21,250 nt of DNA from an uncultured Muribaculaceae bacterium (GTDB lineage Bacteria; Bacteroidota; Bacteroidia; Bacteroidales; Muribaculaceae): the NCBI GenBank assembly GCA_910586975.1, contig CAJUKX010000010.1, forward strand, positions 1 to 21,250. The letters run 5' to 3'. This document shows positions 7,662 to 14,378 of the stretch, piece by piece. Numbering within the stretch: position 1 is the first letter of the stretch; each line of letters starts with the position of its first letter. Made by a program: the position numbers and the translations under genes. Under the pieces are notes generated by a model, which ran no database searches, was not told the DNA's origin, and was given only the letters and a program-made list of their open reading frames with translations.

Positions 7662-8462
7662 TTATTCCTGAATGTACTTTCGGGCGATATTGTAAATGTT
7701 TTCGGCCTCGGATTTGTATGGCGAATCCGGGTAGTTGTTGATGAACGAGTAGTATTCATCGGCCACTTCGCGGAAACGGTCCTGCTTGCGTTCGTCTATA
7801 CTGAGGTCGGCCTCCTGGAATTTTGCTTTCAGAATCAGCATTTCGAGGTCCTCTTTGTATTTTGAGTAGGGATAGTCGCGCACGGCGTTCTGTGCTACAA
7901 TCACGCAGCTTTCGTAGTTGTTGCCCATGTATGTGCCCAGGTTGTAGTAGAGCTGAGCGTTCTGCAACTGCTTGAGCGTGAGCTTGTCCTGCAACTCAAA
8001 TATTGCGTTCTGAGCCTGCGCTACCTTGTCGCTCTTGGGGAAATAATCGAGGAATGCCTGCAACTCTTCTATACCCTTGATGGTGGGTGTCTGGTCAAGC
8101 TGTGGGTCGGGTGAGTCGAGGTAATATCCGTAGCCGCAGTAGAATCGGGCGGGTTCTACGAATTTGCCTTTGGGATAGCGCTGGTAGTATGTCTTGAAAT
8201 ATGCGCCGGAGCTTATGTAATCCTTGTTCTCATAATTGCTCATGGCAAGGAGATACATGGATTCTTCGGCCTTGTCTGTGCCTTTGAATACGGTTGAGCA
8301 GTCTTTAAACAGAGTTGCCGCCTGCACATACTGCTTGCGGTCAAAGGCTTGTTTGGCGTATTCAAATTTATAGTTGTAGTCATTGCTCTTGAGCGCTTTC
8401 TGGTATTCGCCGCAGGAGCAAAGGAGAAAAGAGAGTATAGAGAGTATGATGAATTTGCGCAT
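7662..8462 (-). CDS. bamD: Outer-membrane assembly lipoprotein BamD
   Basis: A 266-residue lipoprotein with signal peptide MRKFIILSILSFLLCSC; C17 is the lipidation site (lipobox LCSC). The rest is helical TPR-like repeats typical of BamD, beginning YQKALKSNDYNYKFEYAKQAF and including GAYFKTYYQRYPKGKFVEPA and DYPYSKYKEDLEMLI. BamD works with BamA in the periplasm to insert beta-barrel proteins, such as the one encoded at 3214-5769, into the outer membrane. An in-frame ATG 9 nt further upstream is possible (MTNMRKF); the inner start was chosen for its standard M-R-K n-region. A consensus -7 box lies at 8487-8480 inside the end of the upstream gene. The omega-like gene follows after 29 nt. Confidence 0.92.
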   Translation of the reverse strand: MRKFIILSILSFLLCSCGEYQKALKSNDYNYKFEYAKQAFDRKQYVQAATLFKDCSTVFKGTDKAEESMYLLAMSNYENKDYISSGAYFKTYYQRYPKGKFVEPARFYCGYGYYLDSPDPQLDQTPTIKGIEELQAFLDYFPKSDKVAQAQNAIFELQDKLTLKQLQNAQLYYNLGTYMGNNYESCVIVAQNAVRDYPYSKYKEDLEMLILKAKFQEADLSIDERKQDRFREVADEYYSFINNYPDSPYKSEAENIYNIARKYIQE

Positions 8463-8471
8463 ATTTGTCAT

Positions 8472-9518
8472 TTAACGTGCAAAGTTACGAAAAAAAGAGT
8501 GAATCGGGGAGGGTGTGTTGAAAAATTTACATATTTTAACATCTATATAGCGCCTTATCATGTCAGCCGCCATAGCCACTGAGTATATGGCGGCCATGAG
8601 CGCTATTGCATACAGACTGAAGGTTGCTATGGATAGTCCTCGCCAAGCCTCGATGACAGCCGGCTTCATTACTTCGCCGAAAATCCGGGGCTGCTTGTGT
8701 ATGAGGTATACCGCAAAGGCCGACTGCGCCACATAGTTTATGGTTCTTGATTCTATACGTATGAATCTGAATGAGAGGAACAGCGAGATTGATTCGGCTA
8801 TTACAAGCGGCGAGTTGTATGCATAGGCTTTAGGCAGGTCGTATATGGCCGAGATCATTACGGATGCGGCCAAGAGCAGATATGCTGTTCCAAACATCAG
8901 AGCCGGGCGCTGTAACCTGAGTGCATCAAAGTCGCATACGCTGAGGAAGCGTCCTGTGAGGTACATCATTATGAGTTGTACCAAGGTATAGCCTGTGGGG
9001 TTGAAACTTCCGCCCCACAGCCATCCGCCCCATACATTGAATATGATGAATGTAAGCAATATGTAGCCCGACTGTCGCTTGCCGAGGGTGTCGGTTGCCA
9101 TGTTGAGGAACGGACTCAGCAGCATCAGCCCGAAATAGGCCGGTACATACCACAGGTCGGTGTGGGTGAGCACCATGAAGCTTTCGAGCAAACCGTCGAT
9201 GCTGCCCGCTGACGGCTTTACAACCAATAGCAGAGCATAAAGCCCCACGGCATAAAACATGCACTGGAACAGGTATGAGAACACGCTCTTGATTCTGAGC
9301 CTGATTCCGAAATATCCGGAAATAAGTGTGAAGCAGTTCACTCCCACTATGGTGAGCGATTCCACTGCGAGCTGCCATGCCGAGCGGCTGTCGAGAGCCC
9401 ACAGATTGCCTCTTAGGTCAGGAAGCCCCAGCGACGCGCCATCTATGTGCACTGCCAGTACCATAAGCATGCTTATGATACGCAGCAATTCAAAGTTTGA
9501 CTGTCGCCGGGGTTTCAT
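8472..9518 (-). CDS. Acyltransferase-3 family integral membrane protein
   Basis: A 348-residue polytopic protein with about ten hydrophobic segments. It begins with the Acyltransferase-3 signature: NFELLRIISMLMVLAVHI, with H24 as the conserved putative catalytic histidine in the first helix. Later LWYVPAYFGLMLLSPFLN and AVYLIHKQP also fit the family. Members transfer acetyl, succinyl or other acyl groups to surface polysaccharides or related exported molecules at the cytoplasmic membrane; the substrate here cannot be read from sequence. It starts 19 nt after the DUF4301 gene, so the two are probably co-transcribed, fitting a sugar or envelope role for both (inference). Its last codons contain the bamD -7 box. 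Confidence 0.85.
   Translation of the reverse strand: MKPRRQSNFELLRIISMLMVLAVHIDGASLGLPDLRGNLWALDSRSAWQLAVESLTIVGVNCFTLISGYFGIRLRIKSVFSYLFQCMFYAVGLYALLLVVKPSAGSIDGLLESFMVLTHTDLWYVPAYFGLMLLSPFLNMATDTLGKRQSGYILLTFIIFNVWGGWLWGGSFNPTGYTLVQLIMMYLTGRFLSVCDFDALRLQRPALMFGTAYLLLAASVMISAIYDLPKAYAYNSPLVIAESISLFLSFRFIRIESRTINYVAQSAFAVYLIHKQPRIFGEVMKPAVIEAWRGLSIATFSLYAIALMAAIYSVAMAADMIRRYIDVKICKFFNTPSPIHSFFRNFAR
8480..8487 (-). promoter_or_regulatory. bamD -7 box inside the upstream coding sequence
   Basis: The minus strand reads TAACTTTG at 8487-8480, a full consensus match, using the codons for the terminal Arg-Asn-Phe-Ala of the acyltransferase. It is 17 nt before the preferred bamD ATG (8 nt before the alternative one). 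No clear -33 TTG was found at normal spacing. Confidence 0.55.
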
Positions 9519-9537
9519 GTCATTCCATTAAGCCGGT

Positions 9538-11064
9538 TTATGCCTGGTGGGCAGGACGCAGAAGGTCGTTGACGGTCTTCACGGGGTTGAAGGTTGACGA
9601 CGGAACTTCCACAAAGATTGTATTCCAGTCGCTCATGGCACCGTTCCACAGGCCGGGCAGTTCGAGCGCACGCAGGTCTTTGCCGCCGAGCGATTTAGAG
9701 GAGATGAAGCCGGTGTTGTGGTCAATGTACCGGGTGAGGTCAAAACGGTTGCCGTTGCAATCTTTGATGTAGCATACGAGGTCAACAGGATTGAAGTGGG
9801 TGGCCGAGTTCATCATGGCCATGTATGCGTCGTTGGCAGTGTCTATCTGGGTTGATTCGAGAATCTGTGGCGAAACAGAGCCGTCGGCGTTTGCAGCTAT
9901 GAAGGGGCCGCCGCCGGGTTCACCGTCGTTGCGTACCATGCCGCATACCCTTACCGGGCGGTTGAATTTCTTTTCGAGATAGTCGGCGAGTTCTGATTCG
10001 CTGAGTGAGTCGAAGAGCGGTGATTCGGTACACAGGGTGGTGCGCATGAATTCAACCATTTGCTTGAGGTCGTCGGCGCTGTAGCAGCCCTGATGCAGCA
10101 TGTTCAGATAATGGGCAATCTTGTCGTGTGCGAGGATAAGAGTGCCGGCAAGCACTTGCTTGTAGCGCACGGTTGACTGGCGGAGCGAGTCGGGAACTAC
10201 ATTGTCGATGTTCTTGATGAATACCACGGCCGAGTCCATGTCGCCGAGATTGGCGATGAGAGCGCCGTGACCCCCGGGGCGGAAAACGAGCTTGCCGTCA
10301 TCGGTACGGAAGGGCTGGTTGTCGAGTGTGGCCGCAAGGGTGTCGGTAGACGGTTTTTGTTCTGACAGCGAAATGTCGTACTTCACGCCATAGCGGTCTT
10401 CCATACCTTTTTGTACTTCTTTGATTTTGTCCTCAAAGAGCTTGCGGTGGTCGGCCGAAACGGTGAAATGCAGATTCACCTTACCGTTTGTAGCGGCCGT
10501 CTGAGCGCCCTCGGCCAGATGTTCTTCGAGAGGAGTGCGTGTGTCGCCGTTTTCATATTTATGGAAAGTGAGCATTGCCTTGGGGAGAGCGCCGTAGTTC
10601 ATACCTTCGTTACCGATGATCGCGCTGATGATTTCTTTCTGGCGTCCGGCAGCGAGCAGGGCATCGGTCGGCATGCCGTAGAGCTTTACTGTGGTGGCGT
10701 TGAGCTCGTTGATGAACGGCAGATTCTCAAGATTGGCGAGCAGTGCAGCTACGGGGCTGCCTTCCTTGGCTGTGTCTTCGTCGCCGTTGACAAATGAGAA
10801 CAGAGCCTTGAACATGCGGGACGCCGCACCCGAGGCCGGTACGAATTTGGCTACCTCGCCGCCATCGGCAAGGTATTGCTGCCAGCGGGCTATTGCCTTG
10901 TCTTCGCTGTCGGCATCGAGTTTGCAGATGCCTTTTCCTACTGTTGCGCTGCCGGCGAGTTTTAAAAACGGGAATCCGCTGGCAAAACGGGCCATTTGCG
11001 ATTCGGCTGTGTTGCGGCTGATGCCGTGAGCTGTGAGTTGCTCTAAGTCTTGATTGTTGAACAT
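9538..11064 (-). CDS. DUF4301 family protein, possible UDP-sugar pyrophosphorylase relative
   Basis: A 508-residue cytosolic protein (no signal peptide or membrane helix) matching the Bacteroidota DUF4301 family. Its motifs run in the same order as in UDPGP-type nucleotidyltransferases: VPASGAASRMFKAL at 75-88 resembles the phosphate-binding LAGGxGTRL loop; LPK at 160-162 resembles the following PK; SEQKPSTDTLA (about 234-244) resembles the FEQ/Q-P segment; RPGGHGAL at 262-269 resembles the GHGD or GNGG loop; IKNIDNVVPD at 283-292 resembles the VxxVDN metal-binding strand. This suggests a nucleotide-sugar pyrophosphorylase-like fold, but no activity is established and the glycine loop is altered (ASGAASRM). 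It follows the TPR gene by 45 nt, with no promoter seen between, and precedes the acyltransferase by 19 nt. Confidence 0.82.
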   Translation of the reverse strand: MFNNQDLEQLTAHGISRNTAESQMARFASGFPFLKLAGSATVGKGICKLDADSEDKAIARWQQYLADGGEVAKFVPASGAASRMFKALFSFVNGDEDTAKEGSPVAALLANLENLPFINELNATTVKLYGMPTDALLAAGRQKEIISAIIGNEGMNYGALPKAMLTFHKYENGDTRTPLEEHLAEGAQTAATNGKVNLHFTVSADHRKLFEDKIKEVQKGMEDRYGVKYDISLSEQKPSTDTLAATLDNQPFRTDDGKLVFRPGGHGALIANLGDMDSAVVFIKNIDNVVPDSLRQSTVRYKQVLAGTLILAHDKIAHYLNMLHQGCYSADDLKQMVEFMRTTLCTESPLFDSLSESELADYLEKKFNRPVRVCGMVRNDGEPGGGPFIAANADGSVSPQILESTQIDTANDAYMAMMNSATHFNPVDLVCYIKDCNGNRFDLTRYIDHNTGFISSKSLGGKDLRALELPGLWNGAMSDWNTIFVEVPSSTFNPVKTVNDLLRPAHQA

Positions 11065-11109
11065 CGTATCAGGTTTTGAGAGTTAGTTTGGATATATTCA
11101 GTTGAGTTA

Positions 11110-13185
11110 TTACCTGGATATTCTCTTTATGAGGTTGTATGCCGGAAGAATACCGAGCTGTCCGGCTCGCGAGAGGTCGGCAATGCCGAGGCGTTCGTTG
11201 CCCAGTCGCAGATATACGTATCCGCGATTGTAGAAAGCCTCGCCCATTTCAGGCTTCAGTTCTATGGTGCGGTTCAGGGCGGCCAGAGCCGAGGTGTAGT
11301 CTTCGGTAGAGATGTATGTTACGGCTTTGTTATACCAGGCTTCGGCCATAGAGGGCGATAGTTCCAGGGCCTTGTCGAGGTCGGCAAGGATGTCATCGGT
11401 AGCCTTTCGGCTGAGTGTGGCGGCAGTCATCGAATCCAACTTGTCTTTTGCCGCTCCGTCCCGGGTTGCGGGTTTCTTCTTCTCCAGTTGCCAGTTGTGA
11501 TATCCGGCCTGTGCTCTCATCAGGTATGCCACGGCAATGTCGGGTGTAAGGGCTATGGCTCGGTCGATATCACGCAAGGCCGAGGAGTAGTCATGCACGG
11601 TCATGAAGTCCATGGCACGGCCTATGTAGTCGATGGCGCGCGGAGCGTGCGAGGCAATGTATGAATTGTAATATTCGATTGATTGCAGATGCTTGGCGGT
11701 ACTTGATTCGTCGAGGGTGGGTATCTCGGGTGTGACACGTATGGTGAATCTCAGCACTCGGGTGGCGTTGAGGTCGTCGACTTCCTTAATATAATATGTG
11801 TTCGGACGAAGTTCCGACGACGAAGCGTAGTATGCCAGCTCAATCCACGGTTCGGGTTCTATGTTGAGCTTGCGGTCCTGTATCTTGCCGCGAATGGCCG
11901 AGTTGTTGTATTCTTCATGTATCTCGGCATTGTCGTTCACAGTGAGCAATGTGGCGAATCGGCGTGCGGCTTCCTCGCTGGCCTCGGGAGTCTGGCCGAG
12001 TTGCGGATTCTTGTTGGTATTGTTGTTGTCGTTGCGCGAGGCAGCATCGTTGGTCGGCGTAATCATACCGGGATTGAAGTCGTCCTTTAAGCTCTGAGCT
12101 TTCTTTGACAGAGCAATACCCTTGTTGTAGTCGCGTTCGGCGCTCGCCATGTTGCCCAGGGCATAGTAAAATTGACTGCGCATGAAGTAGGGGTCGGGCA
12201 GCTCGGGAACCGCTTCAGATACTCTGGTGATATCCTCGATAGCCTCTTTGTTGCGTCCTTTCAGGCTGTTGACAATGGCTCGGTTATAATAAGCGCGGGT
12301 GTTGTCGGGGTTGAGAGTGATGATGCGGTCGAGGTCTACGAGAGCCTTGTCGTTGGCTGCTGTCTCCATCTCAAGCAGCGAGCGGTTGAAGATGGCGGTT
12401 TCGTTGATGGGGTCGAGTTCTATGGCATAGTCATAGTCGGCCATAGCGCCGAAGAAGTCATCAAGGCGGTAGCGCAGATAAGCGCGGTTGACGTAAAGGC
12501 CGGCCATGTGGGGTTGCAGGCGAATGGCTTCGTCCATATCCGATACGGCGCGTTCAAGGCTGTCGCCGCGGTTTATGGCTATGTCGGCGCGCATGATGTA
12601 GGCGTTTATGGCATTTTTGTTGATGCTAAGGGCCTTGTCGATGTCGGCAATGGCATTGACGGTGTCAGACTGCTCCAGACGCAGACGTGCGCGGCCAAGG
12701 TATCCCGAGTCAAAGCCGGGATAGAATTTGAGCAGTTCGTTGAATGTAGAGTCTGCTTCGTGCAGATTGTTCACATCCTGCTGCGCCAGGGCCATGTTGA
12801 ACATGAGCTGCCTGTTGCGCGGCAAAAGCTTAAGGGCGTGCTTGTAGTCCTCGATAGCTCCTTCGTTGCGGCCGAGGTTCTGACGTGCCACGCCGCGCAC
12901 TTCCCACGCATCGGTGAGGTAGGGGTTAAGCTCAATGGCTTTGGCGGCGTCTTGTTCGGCGCCGGTATAATCTTCAAGGTTAAGTTTTGCTATTGCACGG
13001 AAGAAGTAAGGCTGTGCCAGATATGGCTTGGCTTGGATTACTCTGTTGAAATATTGTATCGACACCATGTAGTCTTCAAAATACAGGGCATTTTGGCCTA
13101 CACGGAGCACCTGGTCGGTGTTGATCTGAGCATTGCTGCCTACCGACGCTACTAAAATCATTAAAATGAACAAAAATCTCTTCAT
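11110..13185 (-). CDS. Exported tetratricopeptide-repeat protein
   Basis: A 691-residue protein starting MKRFLFILMILVASVGSNAQ, a signal peptide ending near residue 20. An upstream ATG would place 13 more residues across the -7 box and is rejected. Residues about 22-350 are a nearly continuous run of 34-residue TPR motifs (for example YFFRAIAKLNLEDYTGAEQDAAKAIELNP). A polar Asn-rich linker (about 370-395) and a non-TPR segment with beta character (about 425-490, including EPWIELAYYASSSELRPNTYYI) separate it from a second TPR block at about 510-680. The repeats would form a protein-binding scaffold in the periplasm or at the membrane; partners are unknown. It heads a probable operon with DUF4301 and the acyltransferase. 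Confidence 0.88.
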   Translation of the reverse strand: MKRFLFILMILVASVGSNAQINTDQVLRVGQNALYFEDYMVSIQYFNRVIQAKPYLAQPYFFRAIAKLNLEDYTGAEQDAAKAIELNPYLTDAWEVRGVARQNLGRNEGAIEDYKHALKLLPRNRQLMFNMALAQQDVNNLHEADSTFNELLKFYPGFDSGYLGRARLRLEQSDTVNAIADIDKALSINKNAINAYIMRADIAINRGDSLERAVSDMDEAIRLQPHMAGLYVNRAYLRYRLDDFFGAMADYDYAIELDPINETAIFNRSLLEMETAANDKALVDLDRIITLNPDNTRAYYNRAIVNSLKGRNKEAIEDITRVSEAVPELPDPYFMRSQFYYALGNMASAERDYNKGIALSKKAQSLKDDFNPGMITPTNDAASRNDNNNTNKNPQLGQTPEASEEAARRFATLLTVNDNAEIHEEYNNSAIRGKIQDRKLNIEPEPWIELAYYASSSELRPNTYYIKEVDDLNATRVLRFTIRVTPEIPTLDESSTAKHLQSIEYYNSYIASHAPRAIDYIGRAMDFMTVHDYSSALRDIDRAIALTPDIAVAYLMRAQAGYHNWQLEKKKPATRDGAAKDKLDSMTAATLSRKATDDILADLDKALELSPSMAEAWYNKAVTYISTEDYTSALAALNRTIELKPEMGEAFYNRGYVYLRLGNERLGIADLSRAGQLGILPAYNLIKRISR

Positions 13186-13190
13186 CGGTG

Positions 13191-13221
13191 CAAACTTACT
13201 CAAAAAAATGCACTTGTCAAT
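13191..13221 (-). promoter_or_regulatory. Promoter of the TPR-DUF4301-acyltransferase operon
   Basis: The minus strand has ATTG at 13221-13218, a 19-nt gap and TAAGTTTG at 13198-13191. Only 5 nt separate the -7 box from the ATG at 13185, so the transcript should have almost no leader. This also settles the start codon. Confidence 0.72.
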
Positions 13222-13327
13222 CAATGACAGTCACAAAATATAGTAAAAACTATAAAAAAGTGGAAAAATTATTTGAAACGTAGTACAGCAGAGCGTACTT
13301 CCAAAATAGAGTGTATATAAACTCCAA

Positions 13328-13354
13328 ACCCGCCCATGAAAAACAAGGGCGGGT
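13328..13354 (-). terminator. Probable terminator of the rpmB-rpmG-DUF4295 operon
   Basis: ACCCGCCC (13328-13335) pairs perfectly with GGGCGGGT (13347-13354) around an 11-nt loop. On the minus strand it is followed by TTTGGAGTTT, a weak T tract. It lies 27 nt past the DUF4295 stop. The rest of the gap from 13222 to 13327 shows no gene. Confidence 0.6.
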
Positions 13355-13381
13355 CGGTATGATAGTAATGTTTTGTGGAGC

Positions 13382-13531
13382 TTATTTAAGTGCGTCCTTA
13401 ACGGCGTCGTTAGGAACCATTTCTTCTTTGAAAATGTAAGCACCGGTTTTGGGCGACTTCACCATTTTGATTACCTTAGAGTAGGTACGGCCTTCGCCCT
13501 TCTGAAGTGATGCAACGGTTTTCTTTGCCAT
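13382..13531 (-). CDS. DUF4295 family small basic protein, ribosome-linked
   Basis: A 49-residue, Lys-rich protein: MAKKTVASLQKGEG, TYSKVIKMVKSPKTGAY and IFKEEMVPNDAVKDALK, then TAA. It matches the Bacteroidota DUF4295 family, which sits directly after rpmB and rpmG; here it starts 12 nt after rpmG. The basic composition and location in a ribosomal-protein operon suggest a ribosomal or assembly protein. I recall a Bacteroidota-specific large-subunit protein named bL38 from a Flavobacterium ribosome structure that may be this family, but I cannot confirm the link from sequence. The downstream hairpin at 13328-13354 would end the operon. Confidence 0.88.
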   Translation of the reverse strand: MAKKTVASLQKGEGRTYSKVIKMVKSPKTGAYIFKEEMVPNDAVKDALK

Positions 13532-13543
13532 ATCTCAGAGGTA

Positions 13544-13732
13544 TTATTTAATTTCTTTGTGAACAGTTACACGCTTGAGGATGGGATTGTATTTCTTGAG
13601 CTCAAGACGTTCGGTTGTATTCTTGCGGTTTTTGGTAGTGATATAACGTGAGGTACCGGGCATACCGCTGGCCTTGTGTTCGGTGCATTCGAGAATCACC
13701 TGAACGCGATTACCTTTAGCTTTCTTTGCCAT
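13544..13732 (-). CDS. rpmG: 50S ribosomal protein L33
   Basis: A 62-residue protein with the L33 pattern: MAKKAKGNRVQVILECTEHK, then GTSRYITTKNRKNTTERLELKKYNP and a C-terminal LKRVTVHKEIK. It has a single cysteine (C16) instead of the two CxxC pairs of zinc-binding forms, so it is a zinc-independent type. It binds near the E site of the large subunit. The gene lies 6 nt after rpmB and 12 nt before the DUF4295 gene, in one operon. Confidence 0.97.
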   Translation of the reverse strand: MAKKAKGNRVQVILECTEHKASGMPGTSRYITTKNRKNTTERLELKKYNPILKRVTVHKEIK

Positions 13733-13738
13733 AGTTGG

Positions 13739-14002
13739 TTAGAATCCTAAAATTTTAATGTCTTTTTCTGTGAGGTATCCTTTTTCGGCTGCCTGGATCA
13801 TAGCGGCGTTAAGGCCGATTTTGTTGATGGTACGAAGACCGGCGGCAGAAATAGTAAGAGAAATCCAGATGCCTTCCTCAACCCAGAAGAACTTCTTGTT
13901 GAAGAGATTGACATTGAATTTGCGCTTGGTGCGACGCTTTGAGTGTGATACATTGTTGCCCACAATCGCTTTTTTGCCGGTAATTTGACAAATCTTTGAC
14001 AT
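13739..14002 (-). CDS. rpmB: 50S ribosomal protein L28
   Basis: An 87-residue protein starting MSKICQITGKKAIVGNNVSHSKRRTKRKFNVNL-type L28 sequence, with WISLTISAAGLRTINKIGL and a C-terminal TEKDIKILGF. An open frame extends 35 codons upstream, but homologues begin at MSKICQ, so the inner ATG is used. L28 is an RNA-binding protein of the large subunit. It heads the rpmB-rpmG-DUF4295 operon and has a strong consensus promoter about 134 nt upstream, leaving a long leader. Confidence 0.97.
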   Translation of the reverse strand: MSKICQITGKKAIVGNNVSHSKRRTKRKFNVNLFNKKFFWVEEGIWISLTISAAGLRTINKIGLNAAMIQAAEKGYLTEKDIKILGF

Positions 14003-14132
14003 GGCTTTGTACGGTTTATCTTTTGTTTTCTTCTTTGTTAAAAAAAAAGTGTCGGCGGCGTCCATCGCAGGTCTCATATCGTCGTTGGAGTGCATCTTTC
14101 TCCACAACTTTCAAGGATGAGCCACAAAACGT
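14003..14132 (-). promoter_or_regulatory. Long 5' leader of the rpmB operon
   Basis: About 130 nt separate the rpmB -7 box from its ATG. On the minus strand GGCTCAT (14123-14117) can pair with ATGAGACC (14077-14070) with one bulge, enclosing a hairpin whose arms are 14104-14100 and 14090-14086. A run of nine T follows at 14048-14040. Ribosomal-protein leaders are often autoregulatory, but the pairings here are short and the role is inference. Confidence 0.3.
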
Positions 14133-14135
14133 CCG

Positions 14136-14167
14136 CAAAATTACAAAAATTCCTCCACCCGCACAAA
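14136..14167 (-). promoter_or_regulatory. rpmB operon promoter
   Basis: The minus strand has TTTG at 14167-14164, a 20-nt gap and TAATTTTG at 14143-14136: a perfect match to both consensus boxes. It is back to back with the hut promoter; the two -33 elements are 48 nt apart. Confidence 0.8.
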
Positions 14168-14215
14168 TATTTCAAAAAATAATTTCAAATTTTTTATTAA
14201 CATAGTTTTATCCAT

Positions 14216-14247
14216 GTTGCTTTTTTAATTAAAAGTGATTAACTTTG
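14216..14247 (+). promoter_or_regulatory. hut operon promoter
   Basis: GTTG at 14216-14219 and TAACTTTG at 14240-14247 are 20 nt apart, fitting the Bacteroidota promoter. Transcription should begin around 14251-14254, right at the first helix of the structured leader. Confidence 0.75.
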
Positions 14248-14250
14248 CCA

Positions 14251-14346
14251 AAGAGTCCCGCCGTTATGCGCCCCCGGGTGCAACCATGCTTGCCGCGTTT
14301 GTCGGCAGATTGGTTTGATAACTGTTTTTGAACGTCGGGAACTCTT
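14251..14346 (+). ncRNA. Structured 5' leader of the hut operon, candidate cis-regulatory RNA
   Basis: The ends pair in a 14-bp helix with one bulge and one mismatch: AAGAGT (14251-14256) with ACTCTT (14341-14346), A14340 bulged, CCCG (14257-14260) with CGGG (14336-14339), a C-U mismatch, then CGTT (14262-14265) with AACG (14331-14334). Inside are a 5-bp hairpin 14268-14272/14277-14281 and a two-part stem, AACCA/TGGTT (14282-14286/14311-14315) then TGCCG/CGGCA (14291-14295/14303-14307) with a 7-nt loop. Together they make a three-way junction with 14316-14330 unpaired. GAACTCT at 14339-14345 recurs at 14357-14363, offering an alternative partner for the 5' strand. It fits no riboswitch class I recognise. 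Pairings were found by eye. Confidence 0.5.
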
Positions 14347-14378
14347 ATTTCGGATTGAACTCTAACAATCTTATATAC

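Noticed and set aside
12172..13155. A 327-codon plus-strand open frame opposite the TPR gene
   Set aside because: It is antisense to a clear TPR protein and its length follows from the repetitive codon pattern of that gene. The product shows no recognisable motif and no promoter.
13231..13443. A 70-codon minus-strand frame near the end of the ribosomal operon
   Set aside because: It overlaps the DUF4295 gene out of frame and runs through the terminator hairpin.
14251..14346. hut leader as a tRNA, 6S RNA or known cobalamin/TPP riboswitch
   Set aside because: No T-loop or acceptor features, too short for 6S RNA, and none of the conserved core sequences of those riboswitches are visible.
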